Source of the DNA: Schistosoma haematobium
Lineage: Eukaryota > Platyhelminthes > Trematoda > Strigeidida > Schistosomatidae
NCBI RefSeq assembly: GCF_000699445.3
Contig: NC_067195.1
Span: forward strand, 57,144,465-57,208,464
Length of the DNA: 64,000 bases
Reading direction: 5' to 3'
The notes below the pieces were generated by a model, which did no database searches, was not told the origin of the DNA, and saw only the letters and a program-made list of their open reading frames with translations. A program made the position numbers and the translations under genes. Of the stretch, positions 1 through 13,800 are shown one piece after another; positions within the stretch are counted from its first letter, which is position 1; the number at the start of each line of letters is the position of its first letter.

Positions 1-1470
1 TGGTCGAGGATGTATTGATCATATATTCACCCTCCGCCTAATGTTAGAACACCGCCATACTTTTCAAAGGCCAACAATCGTAGTGTTTCTTGACATCAGG
101 GCTGCCTTCGATTCGTTGGACAGGACTGTTCTCTGGGATTGTCTATTGAAGAAAGGTGTGCCTGAGAAGTTTATTAACATCCTAAAGGCCCTATATACAA
201 ACACCTCAGGCAGAGTGAGGGCATACAACTACCTCTCTCCATTGTTCCATTCGAGCAGTGGGGTTAGGCAGGGTTGCCCAATCTCACCATTCCTCTTCAA
301 CTTTGCCATCGATGACATTCTGGAAACAGCTCTGATGGATGTAAGTAATGGTGGTGTGGATCTGTTGCCTGGAGAAAGACTTCTCGACCTTGAGTATGCA
401 GACGATATTGTCTTACTGTGCGATAATGCCCAAGGCATGCAATCCGCACTTAATCAGTTGGCAATCAGTGTCCGTAGGTATGGTATGTGCTTTGCACCTT
501 CGAAGTGCAAAGTACTTCTACAAGACTGGCAGGATTCTAATCCTGTATTCAGCCTGGATGGTGAGCAGATAGACGTAGTTGAGAAGTTCGTGTATCTGGG
601 TAGCTGCATAAGTGCTGGTGGGGGTGTGAGTGATGAGATCAATGCACGAATAGTGAAAGCCAGAGCGGCTTATGCCAATCTGGGCCACCTTTGGCGCCTT
701 CGTGATGTTAGTCTGGCTGTAAAAGGTCGGATCTACAACGCGTCGGTGAGAGCAGTTTTGCTCTATGCTTGTGAAACCTGGTCTCTCCGAGTTGAGGACG
801 TTAGACGACTCTCTGTGTTCGATCATCGCTGTCTCCGAAGGATTGCTGACATTCAGTGGCAACACCATGTCAGTAATGCAGAGGTTCGGCATCGTGTGTT
901 CGGGCACAGAGATGATAATTCAATTGGTGTCACCATCTTGAAACACCGACTTCGGTGGCTTGGACATGTTCTACGAATGTCGTCCCAGAGAATTCCACGT
1001 CGTGCATTATTTGCCGACTCTGGGACTGGTTGGAAGAAGCGGAGAGGTGGTCAGTGCATGACATGGTGTCGTGGTATGAAAGAAAGCTGCAAAGGACTGG
1101 CTTCTGTTGGTCCTTCACGACTCCCTGGTTGGGGTCTGAGAGATGGTGCTACACAGTGGCTAGAGACGTTATCAGATATGGCTCAGAATAGAAGCCAGTG
1201 GCGATCCTGCTGTAACCTTCTTTTACTTTCTTCATAAAAAGTGGTTGTGTCTCCTTTACCTGAAAGATTTCTTCTGATTGTACCTTTTCGTTCCGTCGTT
1301 ACTTCCACACTACCTTACTCCAATCTCTTCGTCATTGTTCTCTTTTTCTTTTGCGCTCCTTAGTTTTTTTTCTACTTCTCTTCGAATTCTCATTGTTTTG
1401 TGTGGCGCATATATATTGGCGCTCTCTTGTACCAATATTCATATGTTCAAATAAATAAAAATAATTTTTT
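1..1470 (+). mobile_element. RTE-clade non-LTR retrotransposon (3' part)
   Basis: The reading frame is followed by about 230 bp of T/C-rich 3' UTR and ends near 1470 in a short A-rich tail (AAATAAATAAAAATAAT around 1450-1467), the usual kind of 3' end for RTE elements. No target-site duplication can be defined because the 5' end is outside the window. The exact 3' boundary is uncertain by tens of bases. It sits upstream of the first visible POLA1 exon (1600), therefore in an intron. Confidence 0.7.
2..1237 (+). CDS. RTE-clade LINE reverse transcriptase, 5' end outside window
   Basis: Reverse transcriptase part of a non-LTR retrotransposon; it would copy the element RNA at a nicked target. 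The frame is open from base 2 to the TAA at 1235-1237 (about 411 codons) with no internal break. ATG at 41 is internal to the domain, so it is not the true start. Motif A is seen as FLDIRAAFDS, the region before the catalytic motif as GVRQGCPISP, and motif C as YADDIVLL with both catalytic aspartates. The C-terminal part has the LYACETW, FDHRCLRRI and RWLGHVLRM blocks typical of RTE-clade proteins, including schistosome SR2-like elements. The endonuclease domain lies to the left. It is in sense orientation within a POLA1 intron. The family assignment is from memory of motifs; SR2 versus another RTE subfamily is not resolved. Confidence 0.85.
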   Translation, partial: GRGCIDHIFTLRLMLEHRHTFQRPTIVVFLDIRAAFDSLDRTVLWDCLLKKGVPEKFINILKALYTNTSGRVRAYNYLSPLFHSSSGVRQGCPISPFLFNFAIDDILETALMDVSNGGVDLLPGERLLDLEYADDIVLLCDNAQGMQSALNQLAISVRRYGMCFAPSKCKVLLQDWQDSNPVFSLDGEQIDVVEKFVYLGSCISAGGGVSDEINARIVKARAAYANLGHLWRLRDVSLAVKGRIYNASVRAVLLYACETWSLRVEDVRRLSVFDHRCLRRIADIQWQHHVSNAEVRHRVFGHRDDNSIGVTILKHRLRWLGHVLRMSSQRIPRRALFADSGTGWKKRRGGQCMTWCRGMKESCKGLASVGPSRLPGWGLRDGATQWLETLSDMAQNRSQWRSCCNLLLLSS

Positions 1471-1599
1471 TCTGAATACCAACTTCTTGTTCAAAGTAAA
1501 TCAGGAAATTTTTGTACTTGTCGATGAATGCTATTTTTAGTTCAAAATATTACTGCTATAGTCACATTTTTAAAATTTTCTGCTGTTTTTTGTTCTTAG

Positions 1600-1820
1600 C
1601 ACAGGTTCAGCCTCAGATAAGTTGGTGCCAAATTGATTATGAAGTCATTTGGAGGTCAGGAAGTGGTTGTCCGATCACGAAATTGTCCACTGTTATTGAA
1701 AGCCAAAAATTATCATCAGACAATACGCCAGATTTAATGAAAGTTCCACCAGCACCACCTCTGTGCTTAGCCGCTATAAATATCAAGTCAGTTACACAAA
1801 AACATTCAAGTCATTCTGAG
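1600..1820 (+). CDS. POLA1: POLA1 exon a (first in window)
   Basis: Encodes the QPQISWC block, matching the QPVSWC block of animal Pol alpha just before the exonuclease-like domain, and a proline-rich [15 protein letters not shown] segment. The donor is GAG/GTATGC at 1821, ending in phase 0. The acceptor is either AG at 1598-1599 (exon from 1600) or AG at 1603-1604 (exon from 1605); both keep frame for what follows, and only a transcript would decide. Confidence 0.85.
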
Positions 1821-4800
1821 GTATGCGTTATTTTTAGATCTAGGATACAGTTGGTTTGTAGACATGTTATTGATATTGAATTTCGTGGTTAAGTAATTTT
1901 ACTTTGATAGTTCTGCTTTAAGTGATATAATTTAGTAATATTCGTAATAATAATTTATCAAAACTGTAATATCCACTATCCTACTGCATATACTTAGAAA
2001 CGGGAACCAATGTGATTACCATTACACAAAGTAAGAACACAAAGACTTACAAATAATGATTTATTAACTCCACAAATACACAAACACAAAGTAATTCGTC
2101 CGAAATCCCGTAATTGATAAACCAAACACGTCCATCTACATATTGGTTTAGATAAGATAGTTGTTGGAGGTAGTCAACAGAAAACCTTGGACCTACTGGT
2201 TCCTACAAATCATCTACACAGGGTTGCTGTAAACATACGAATTACACGCAAAACAGTGCAAGGGATATAATTGTCATACTGGGAGAAAGTTCACACCTGT
2301 CATATGGAAAATAAACTAATGTTATACTGAATAAAATGCTATATTGAGAATAAAGACAATGTCACACTGGGAATAAAGCGTTGTCATGAATTGTTGCACT
2401 GAGTTAGAAAAAAAGTAGATTTACCGACTTGCCAAAAATACATATATACATTTCAAAGACACATTATTTCAATCACGTTTTTTCTATTTTACAGTTTCTG
2501 TTGTGATTATATTTCCTTTGCCAAATTCAAAGATTTTTATTTCATTGTCTTTTGCGTCAGTTCCTTTTTTAAAACATACATTTTTTTCATGCGAATCAGA
2601 TAATAAATTTCACGGGACTAGTATTGTAGTTGTTACACTATTTTTCCCTTTACGGAAGATTTTTATAGAGTCATTGTTCACATTGGGGTATACAATAGTT
2701 ATACTCTGCTTACTATCCAATGAAGTCAAACGACGACCTACTGTATTGTTTACAATTATCATCACTTTTTATTCAGATACCCAGTCCTTGTTTATGATGG
2801 TGGTTTTCCTTGAGTTTCTGTATCTCTAACTACAAAGATAGTCGATAAACATCACTAGTTTCCTTCAGAACAATATTATCCTTTATTCTCATTTTAAGGA
2901 CAAATATCAGTTGTTCTTTAGCAAAGCAATCTATCATATAATGATATGATAGAAAGTAACAAATGATGATTTAGAATAATTTTTATTTATTCTGATAACA
3001 AAAGTTGTTAAATGGTGATTACGACTTTATTGTTTTGTGTTTTTTTTCTAGGTAATTTCAATTGGGTTGCTGATTGATAATGCTTATCTTCTTGATAAAC
3101 CGATAGAGAAGAGCCTTTTTCAAACACATTATTTAGGTAAGACTTGAATGCAAGCTTCGTATGTCTTATTACCATTTCATAACTTACATAACTTATTTTA
3201 ATTTTCCGAATATTTGTGCGTTGCACCTTTCTTATTCTACTAGTTTTACTTGTATATTCTTGTGGTGTATAATAATGTCTACATATTATTTTAGATTCAT
3301 CAACACTTTTTCTGCGTCTAGATAATAATACATTTGATTTTTTAATCATACTATCATCAAAATCTTGAGAACTAATTGGTGATACTTCGAATGATTGCAT
3401 GTTTATTAATAAAACTGAAGTTTTCGTTTCTCACTGTACGAATATTGAGGAAATAAAATTGTTAATTTACTTTACGAACTTATTCTGACGTTCTTTTTTA
3501 TATGTTCTTAAAGCTAATCAGGATAATTCTTCGTCAACTTCAAATAGAGTACATTATTCTCCAAATTATTTGACTTTAGTTCGATCTACTAATATCATTT
3601 GATATTTAATAAAGTTATTCCTAAGTAATGAAAAGTAATACAAGTGACTTGCTAGTCCTGTACTTGATACATAACTATCTAATACAAAAACAGACATTAA
3701 CATGAAGCCTGGCACAGATGTGCGCTAGCCCAAGTTGCCAGACCAGATTAGTACGACAAAATGAAAGTAACAAAAGAGATTAAAATAATATGGTAGCAAT
3801 GACAAAAAAGGTTGATCCTTGGGGATATGATTTAAAAACACTAAGTAGAAAGGTATGTATAAAGGTATACTGGAATTCAAGATCGAGGGGAAAATAAAGA
3901 GTACATGCATTTGCACCATTGTGAACTATCTTGAACCATGTAACTGTCTCCAACCAAAACACACGAATTGCAACTAGGCACTCTGCTTCTACCATCAAGT
4001 TTCAGACCGACAGTCAATGATTTCGTGGACTGGTTTCAAGTTTTAGTTTGGCCGCCCCCAGCTTTCAACTTTCATCTGTCGTTGAGGTAGGCCGTGGTCA
4101 GACTCTTGTGATACATGTCCCAACCCCTTCCGTCAATGAAAATTTACAACCTTATCAACCGATTTATTGCTTTTGTCAAGTATTCTATGTCTAGCATTGC
4201 TCACTCGGTTATTTCATGGGGCGCAAGCAATAATTCGATGGCCCTATGTTACATTGATCTATTAAAATAAAATATCTGTTTTTGTAAAGTTTTAGTTTGT
4301 GTGTAATTTACTACTTTATTGCTGTGTGTATAATTAGTTCTCTAATTAACACAGTTTTATTACTAGATTCCTGCCAATTTTATGAGGTAGTATATTATCT
4401 GAGTAATCTATTTGATCAATCACTTTCCATAAAAAATATGAGTTATGGCGATTGAAATTTAACTTGTTTTCACTTTCACTTTAGTTTTGGCACCTCCTAA
4501 AGATGCAGCTTTACCGTATGATCTTCGAACAAAATTGCCAGCCTATGGAGCTCAGTACAGTCCTCCTTCTTCCACTTGGTTATCTTCGAATTCAGGAGTT
4601 TCATCAACGCCTTCTACTGTAGAAAAATATAAGAACCGTTCCAATGGAGATTCATCAGGAGCTGGTGGAGTTGATGTTGAACCTAATGAGCGTGCATTGT
4701 TAGGTAGATTCTTGACTCGCCTACATAAACTTGATCCTGATATAATTATTGGACATGATTTGTGGGGACATCAAATTGAATTACTAATCCAAAGGTTGAA

Positions 4801-7800
4801 TGCTAATAAAGTTCCTCATTGGCACCGTGTAGGACGGTTACGACGTTCTGTCAACTTCCCAATGAATTTAAACAGTCGAGTTAGTTTTCTTGTTTTATTC
4901 ATTTGATCATTATTTTATCTTCCATAACAAGTCACAAATTAATATCACTTTGTATAATGGTTTCTGGTATTTGGACGTAAAAATTTTACGTTACTTCACC
5001 TTTTATGTTTAAACGAAAAGATGACTGAAGTTTTGATTCAAACACAGAATTTCCAGTTTATCCCTTGGACCTCTAAACTACTTTATTTTATGTGTATTTT
5101 TAAATGATATTCATACCGTTCAATTAATCAAATTTTCAGTACCTAAAAGGCTTAGAACAGTCTGCCTTATATCACTTTATCTAATTAGTACTTCTTTATT
5201 ATTCGCACTTTTCTTCATTTTAGCCTTGGATTATTCGTCATTCAATGCCTGGTCGTCTTGTTTGTGACACTAAAGTATCTGCTCGTGAATTGGTTCGATC
5301 AAGAACATACAACCTTTCTGATCTAGCCAGTCAAGTTTTAGGAGAAGTTACTTCTAAAAAGGACGACAAATCCTCGCAAATTAGTTTACTTCCAAAACGT
5401 CAAATTCCACCCATCCTAATCAGTCGACTGAATGGAAACACTAAACTTGTTTGTGATAACGATCTTTCAATATTGGGTTTTGGTGCAGAATTAGCAGACA
5501 TTGAAATAGATTCTGCTGATTTACGATGTTTGTTCTCTAATTCCGACTTAGTACGACAGCTTATTGATTTTTGTCTTTCTGATGCACATCTTGTCCTTAG
5601 ACTATGTCATCAGTTACAGGTTAGTAATTCTCAAACATTTAATACCTGCCTGTATATTTTTATATTATGATGAGGATCATTTTGCTGTTAAATAATCTTT
5701 CCAGTTCCACGTCAGAAAAAAAGTTGAACTTGAATCAATTTAATACACTAGAGCTTTACACTATCCCGATCTTTGTGACGTAAGTTAAAATTAAAGCCTA
5801 AAATTCATTGCTTGAATTTCACATAGTAACAGTGTACTTGGAAAATCATTTTTAAGGAAACTAAGTAAAATTAGAAGTCACAGGGATGAATGGTCGATTA
5901 TATTTCTGACTAATATGTAAAAACGGTTAATACCTTTAAAAAGTCGAAATACTTGAAAGGATCACAGTAACAGATTTATATTTTGTTCACTCGTGTTCAA
6001 TTTATTTATATTTTTGTCAATGTGATGTTTAATCTAATCTCTTGGTAAGCTATTGTTGCATTTTGTGTAAATACGTACTAATTTTTACTGTGCGAAAACT
6101 AAACTGTTATCTAAATATCTCTTTCTAAATTTTTACACTGATGTTTCTTTACAAAATGTTTTGAATTCTGTTGTTACCTTTTTCCTTTAGGTTTTACCTC
6201 TTGCAATGCAGATTACCTCTATTTGTGGTAACGTACTTAGTCGCACTTTGTCAGGTGGTCGTGCTGAGCGTAACGAGGCCTTACTTCTTCATGCCTTCAC
6301 TCAACACGGATACATTGTCCCAGATCCACCTGTATCTCATCGCGGTCCACATAGTAATCGTCATGATGAATGGGATGGTATTCAAGACCAAGCAATTGAA
6401 GAAGCAGGAACTGGACGTAGGAAACCAGCCTATACTGGTGGATTAGTGCTTGAACCAAAAAAAGGTAGTTGGTATGTTATTTTTAAATGTTCTCATGTTT
6501 ATCACAATCACCTTTTCTTTCGGCTTTCGTTTTTGTGCTTCAATTTGAAGTGTTCAGAATAGTAATATTAAATATTATCAATCTTTAGATGCTCATAGTT
6601 GTTTAACTCTAACTTTGTTATGCAAATATAGTATTTTTGTGTCCGTTTACTTTGATAATCAACTTGTATATTTGAGATTTGCATCAGTTACTTTAATGAA
6701 AGGTATGAGACTTTGTTCGTCTTGAAGCTTATAAATTACGTTATTTATATTCTAGATGTCTCTATTCCACTCAGAAGCAGGGTAATTTTTCCTATCATAT
6801 TTATTTTGAGTCGCTGTATAAGTTCGTTGTCAACTTGTTTTAGTGATATGTAACTCAGTTATCTCGAAAATACTTCTCTCAAGTACTAACGCTAATAGCT
6901 ATCCGATTTCATCCGTATTTAGCTAAATCTGTTTATTAAACCTGAATTTGAGACATGATTGTTGAGTACTATGGCCTTAAGCTGTTATTTTATTAGGTAT
7001 GTTTTACATCTCCTTTCAACAGACACTAAATAAAGGCATGTATGAACAATATCTAATTTAGTGCAGATATTTCCAAGTCCAATTTTTCCCACTTTATATC
7101 ATAATGATTGGTAATCAACGAATTAAAAGTAGATATACCGGGCATGGTGATTCATCAAAAATAATCAGAAAATAAAGATATCAAAAGAAGCAAATGAAAT
7201 TGAGGAATAAGTGGTATGAAAAATTGCTATCATATCATGAACAGTTTTCAACCATAGGGATAGTTATTTCACTGACCCTAAACTAGAACTTTCCAATTCG
7301 TATACTATTCAAACCAATAGTTGTTGTTTTTATTTACCAATACCATATGTATGTTTGGTCATCCATATCCTTTTTTCAACTTATTGATCTACTTGCTACT
7401 ATACCACCTCAGCATAGACAGCGGCTTAACTTTCATGCTGTTTATTTAACCAATTCAGTGGAGTTAACAAACTAATCTCCCCTTGTATAGTATTGTACGG
7501 TTATTATTAGTGTTGCACTCTATTTGTTGACACTTAAAAGTTTTTCCTATACCTTCAAAAAGAACGTCAAAATTAAACCGAATATTAGCCAGTAATGAGA
7601 AAGATGTACGTTTATTTTAACTCTTGGCTTTCCGATGGAATTAACTAGGGTAAGAATTTTTTTTTCTTAATCATCTGTGTTTTATTTCAGTGTCCGTTAA
7701 TTTGGCGGCTTGTTCAAAATCCCTATCATTTATTCCCATAGATCGAACAAGTCGTTGACTCGGGCACTGTCAAATACTACTGAAAATCGGAAAATAGTTG

Positions 7801-10800
7801 TTTCACAGGTTGAAATCATGAGTCGATTGAAGCTAGACCACCATGGAAAACCTGGAAGCACTGGACGGCCGTTTCGTCCTAGTATGGAACTCCTCAGCAG
7901 TGCGCATCCACGATCCCGCACCACGTGGGGCTCGAACCCAGGACCTACTGGCCTCGCGCGCGAGCACTTAACCACTAGACCACTGAGCCGGCATCTAACG
8001 GTGTTAATGTCTAACTTCAACCAATCCACGAAGTTGCGCCACCGTACACCATTGTCTTCAGTGAGTTACTATCTCACAACAGACCTGAAGTTAAGTGCTC
8101 GCGCGCGAAGCCAGTAGGTCCTGGGTTCGAGCCCCATGTGGTGCGGGATCATGGATGCGCACTGCTGATGAGTCCCGTACTAGGACGAAACGGCCGTCCA
8201 GGTTTTCCATGATGGTCTAGCTTCAATCGACTCATGATTTCAACCTGTGAAATTTCTATAACTCTCCACAAAACCCATTCTGAAAATAGTTGTTTGTTTT
8301 AAAGTTTCTGTTGTTTACGTTCGGGTTTAAAAATTATGTAACTTAAGATCAATAAAGTATTCACTGTATTTCATTTGTCTGTTTCTTTCTAGTATATTTC
8401 GGATGTTTTCGTTTTAACTTATGTACTGTTAAATTACCTTCATGGTTCATTACATCGTTCTGTTGTCTACTAGATTCGTCCAAAAATAGTGATTTTTCTA
8501 ACTACCAAAAATATTCTTAGTTATGCCTGATTATATTCCTTAAATATAGGGCTTTTTTATTCGTCACTGTTTATATTTTAAAGTGGCTCGTGTCTTTTCA
8601 CCTACAATTGCTATTTACATATTTTTAACCCATCAACTTTTTTCCTCAAAAAGGATTTTATGACAAATACATCCTACTTCTGGATTTCAACTCTTTGTAC
8701 CCATCTATTATACAAGAATTTAATATTTGCTTTACTACTGTTGACCGTGATCTTGTGGCAACTACTTCATCTGACAAAGAGGTATGTCTAAATTTAGTAC
8801 CGTTTTTCTAATTGGTAAGTTATCCGGTGCTGTGATTTTGTCAAACTCAAAGTTCGATAATCGAGATGTTTGTGATATGATTCGTTCTGCTTTAAGTTTT
8901 CAGAGTCAATTCATTGAGGAATGGGGTTTATGATTAATCATGAATTGGACATTCGTACCGTTACTTTAGAAACTAGATTCAATATGAATTAGTTGTGTGA
9001 TGAATAATTCAAGAAAATTTTCACTTCAAATGTGTAAATAAAGTATTTTTAAAATGCTCTTTATGTTGAATTTCATCATGCTTTCATGCTGAATTTGTAG
9101 TTGCGTTTTGAAACGTCATCCCTGATGTCATACTTTTTTCCTTCTGTGACCAGCCTGAGGTTTGTATATTTTCGTTTTTATCTAGTGATTATATCTGCAA
9201 ATTGAGATTAGTAGAACTTTTGCTTTAAACAATTCATTGTCATTTAGTGATGTGATTATTGATAATTTTTAAATATGCGTTGTTTTTCTACTATTTGCTT
9301 AGTTTATCTGTACAGAGTAATCACCGTTATTTCATGTCTATTACCGTTAGTCAATTAAATGAATGGCTGTTATTTTCGTCTAAATAACTTGTCCTAATTT
9401 TTTTTCTAGTTGTTGTACTTACTAGTGAGTGTATCGTATATTATTCATATGGCCAAGAATAACTCACTATGATCTTATGAATAGCAAGATGTATTGTCGT
9501 TTTAACATATTTTAGATTGCTAAATAAATTTTCATAATCATTTCTTTTATAGCCTTTAGATCTCGATACCATTGTTACCACTCTATTAGCTACAGTTCAT
9601 GGTGATTCTAATAATTTATCTGTTGTAAAATCTGATAATGACAAAAAAATACGCCTTCCAGTCGATCAAGAACCTGGTTTATTACCTGCAGAAATTAGAC
9701 GTTTAGTTGAATCACGTAAAGAAGTAAAAAAGTTGTTGGCAAATACATCATCTGGTGATGCTGCACAACGTGCACAATGGAATACTAGACAAGCTGCACT
9801 AAAGTTAACGGCCAATAGTGTTTATGGTTGTTTAGGGTTTGCTGCTTCTCGATTCTGTGCTCGAGGTTTGGCTGCCTTAGTTACTGGTTTAGGACGTGCA
9901 GTACTTATGAACACTAGAGACCTAGTGGAAAATATGAACATGGAAGTAAGTTGACTATTTTTCGATTATTTATTTATGCCTAAATATCGGTTAAAATAAG
10001 TTTTTTACACAATTATTGATTTCCTAAACTCTTGGAGTTTAAACACGTATTGAGTTAATTATTTGCTACACACCACGTATCCATTTCTTTGTACATACTC
10101 AATGCTAGAATCGACGTTCATTGTGTATGAAGGTAACGGGGAACATGAGCAATAGTTCTCAAAGGACAACAAAACTGTTTCTCAGTACTGCTCGATCTCC
10201 AGTTGTCCTCATTTTGTTATTCCATTCCTTCAAAAATCACCTAGATAAATATATTGGCTTTACAGTACTATAAAAATTATCAAATATCCTAATATTATGT
10301 TAGTTTGGATACCCATTTTTATAATTCTTCATATACACATCTGAATACTTGTCTGTTGCTTATCTACGAAGAATTCTTATGTATATTTCTATTGACAGAT
10401 TATTTTATTGGATATTTTTCAAATTTATTTTTATAATAAGGTTATTTACGGTGATACCGATTCCATTATGGTTAATACTAATACAACCGATTTATTAGCT
10501 GCATTAGCTATTGGTGAAAAAATACGCCAAGAAGTCAATAAACACTATCGTCTTTTAGAGCTTGACACAGATGGTGTTTATGCTGCTATGTTGCTTTTAG
10601 CTAAAAAGAAATATGCAGCCTTATCAGTTATAAATCCTGTTCAGTGGGCTGCAGCCGCAAAAATATCAATTAATCAAGGACTAACACCAAAAGTTGTTTG
10701 TACAAAACAAGAAATGAAAGGTTTGGATATTGTTCGACGTGACTGGTCAGCACTTGCTATATCTGTTGGTCGACGATGTGTGGCTGCTTTGTTGTCTGGT

Positions 10801-13800
10801 GAACCTAAAGATATCATTTTAGATCGCATACATGCTGATTTAACTGAAACAGCTGAAAAAGTGCGTCAAGGAAACTTACCTATTTCAGAATTTATTATAA
10901 CTAAGGTAAGTTTATCTGAAGTTGATGAATTTCTAAATCTGAAACGCTTGTATACTTTAAACGTCTTATATTATTCTACCTTCCATAGTGTATTCAGTTA
11001 ACTGTTTTCTTTTCTAGTTTGGATCATTTTCTATTCACAGTTGATTTGTCTTCCATAAATCCAGTGAAATTATCTGTTAATCTTTACAGAAATCTGTATG
11101 CTTACGTAATTGTTTATAACATTGATGCTTATCCGCATATTCTTTTGTTTCATTTCTTGTTTGAAACGTTACAGATGCTAACTAAAAATCCGGAGGACTA
11201 TTCTGATACAAAAAGTCAACCTCATGTACAAGTAGCTTTACGTCTCAATGGTTCTACTGCAGATGATAAGAAAACTGGCACGCGTCGACTTCGTGCAGGA
11301 GATACTGTCGAGTATGTAATCTGCGAAGATGGTTCCGGACAACTTGCGACACATCGTGGTTACAGTCCAACGGAGCTTACCAGTCGTTTGTATAAAGTAT
11401 CTGACGGTATGTATTGTCTTATAATATTTATTGCACTTCAGGTTAACATTAATATTATTTTTAATGTACATTACTTGGAAGAAAATTACTGATAATTTTC
11501 TACTGGGGTTACTAAGTGTTCTAATGAACTTTGGTACAACTGTATCTGTTGTTTTGTGAAAATATTGTTCTAATATTATTGATTAGGCTTTTTTATCATT
11601 ATGTTAAATGGTATCTGAAAGGAAAAGGGCCCTAAAACCTTATTTGATCATGAACTAGATCAGTGTATATTCTATGTACATGAAATGTATTCAAAAATAT
11701 TAAGTATTAGAATCATTTGAAAAGAAGTGTAAGCATTTTCGTTGTGTTACTTATGGTTCAGTTACTTGGCGATTACTAATCAAAATAATTTCATTTTTTG
11801 TTATTCTCTTCCAAATGGGCAAATCCTTTTTTGATATAGCGGACATCACTTGTTAACATGTCGAGGAAGTTAAATCTTGCGACTTAGGTTTATGGTGATT
11901 ATGGGTGTTAATTGAAAAGTCATTTCGTTAAAACAATTAAACTGATTAACTAGTCAATTTGTCTTAATTCACAGTTTAACATGTAGCTAAGTTCAATCAT
12001 CTTTGACTTTTGTTTTCAGTGTATTCCGTTCGTCATGCATAGTATGACTGAATAAATATGATTAAAGCATCAAGATTATATTTATGTGTTGCTGACTAAA
12101 TAATCTTCATACATCCAAATATTCCATTATTATCAAATTATTGTTTATTTCTCAAAACTCGGTCATGGGTCGTAGGAATCTAAAAAACTTGAGTAGGAAC
12201 ATTTAATGTATGCATTACCAGAAATTTTTTTAACATGTTCACCTAAAAGCAATACTAATAAGTACATTAACTTTTTATTCGTGATCCTCATGCAATCTGT
12301 TTTCGGTTGATATATTTCATCAGTTTGATATCACATCAATGGAACAATTCATAATCTGAACTTAATAATTTGTCCTTATTGTATTGTTTACCATATCAGT
12401 TTATATGCTGCAAAATACATAATTTGATTAGTTATTTTCCGATAATGCACCTATATACATCGTATTACATCTTCATTCACATGGTTATCTTCAAAATTTG
12501 ACTCATCCATTCTCCAAATGGGTATAATTGAGTTATTTACATAATATCAGAAAATATATCTTACCTTATTTTGTTTATTATCCGGATCACGAAATATCTA
12601 TAATGACTGATTTAATTATACGAGTGGGTTCATAATTAGTTTCGGTAATTTACTTTGTATTGTTTACTTTATTGCCGCCATCTTTAATTCTTTGATGTCC
12701 GCTTGTTGTCTTCTTTTTAATTTTTCTTTTCTAGATTCGGAACCATCTACAAAAGCAAGTCTTTCAATCGATGTGAATTACTACTTAGCTCATCAAATAC
12801 ATCCTGTTGTTAGTCGACTAGTTGCACCTATTGACGGTACTTCTCCTGCTCGTATTGCTGATTGCCTTGGACTTGATCCATCAGGTTATCGTCGTTCTAA
12901 TGTAACTACTGTTGTAGATGAAGATGATGAAAATGTGAGTTCTCATCGTACTTTCTGCATAAATTTCATATTCTTTCCGGCTACCTAATAATTTGTTTTT
13001 ATTTTTCCAGAACCCAGATAGTGGCTTTTCCTCTGGATTCTCTAACTTCACTAATTGTGGAGATGTTGAACTACTTTACATCAATTGTCCACGAAATTGT
13101 GATGGTCCTCCAATCGCAATTAAAACATCAGCTTTCAGTGTGGTTGGTAAAACTTGGTTTGTGAGTTTTTATTCTAATTATTTTTCATTATTGTTAAATT
13201 TACTTTGGTTGCATTTTCTACTGTTTATCTGTACATAACCAGATGTTTTTATCGTGTAGATGTATGCAAATGTGTTTGATATACTTTACTTAGTGAAGTT
13301 GAGACAGTTTTTTGAAAATTAGTCTGGCACTATAATAAGAGGAAGGAGATACAAAATAGGTTATTAAAGTTATTTAAGATTTATATTGGGTTAGAGCGAA
13401 TAAATCTTGTTTTCCGTGGTTTTTTTTCAAATTTGTAAAGAAAATCAAATGTATAAAACTACTTTTTTATTTTAGTGTCCTACATGTTCGCACAATTTAT
13501 TGCTTTCACAAGATTCTTCTCGCCTTGTTACTAATCGCTTGGTTTTTGAAGCGCGTCGTCTTATTGTCCGCTATCAATTAGGTTGGATGACTTGTGAAGA
13601 TCCTGCTTGTGCTGTAGTCACACGTTCGTTACACTGTCCTCCAAGTTCTGGTCATCATACTACTGGTGAGTCCGACGGTCTTTGGGCTCGTGGTGGACGT
13701 CCTCTCTGTGGAGTATGTGGAGGACAGGCAGCACTCAAGTCCAATTACTCTGAGGCAAAGCTCTATAGGCAGTTATGCTTTTTCAGATACCTAGTGACTC

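Larger units (their letters stand above)
6465..8653 (+). other. POLA1: POLA1 longest intron, containing inverted SINE pair
   Basis: A 2189-bp intron between exons e and f. The inverted SINE pair occupies 7800-8252. The remaining sequence is AT-rich with no recognised element. Confidence 0.65.

Noticed and set aside
2503..2829. 108-codon frame in a POLA1 intron
   Set aside because: Phe/Ile/Leu-rich translation of T-rich intron with no family motif and no splice support.
7710..8117. Open frames on both strands over the SINE pair
   Set aside because: They coincide with tRNA promoter boxes and the hammerhead; the sequence is explained as SINE.
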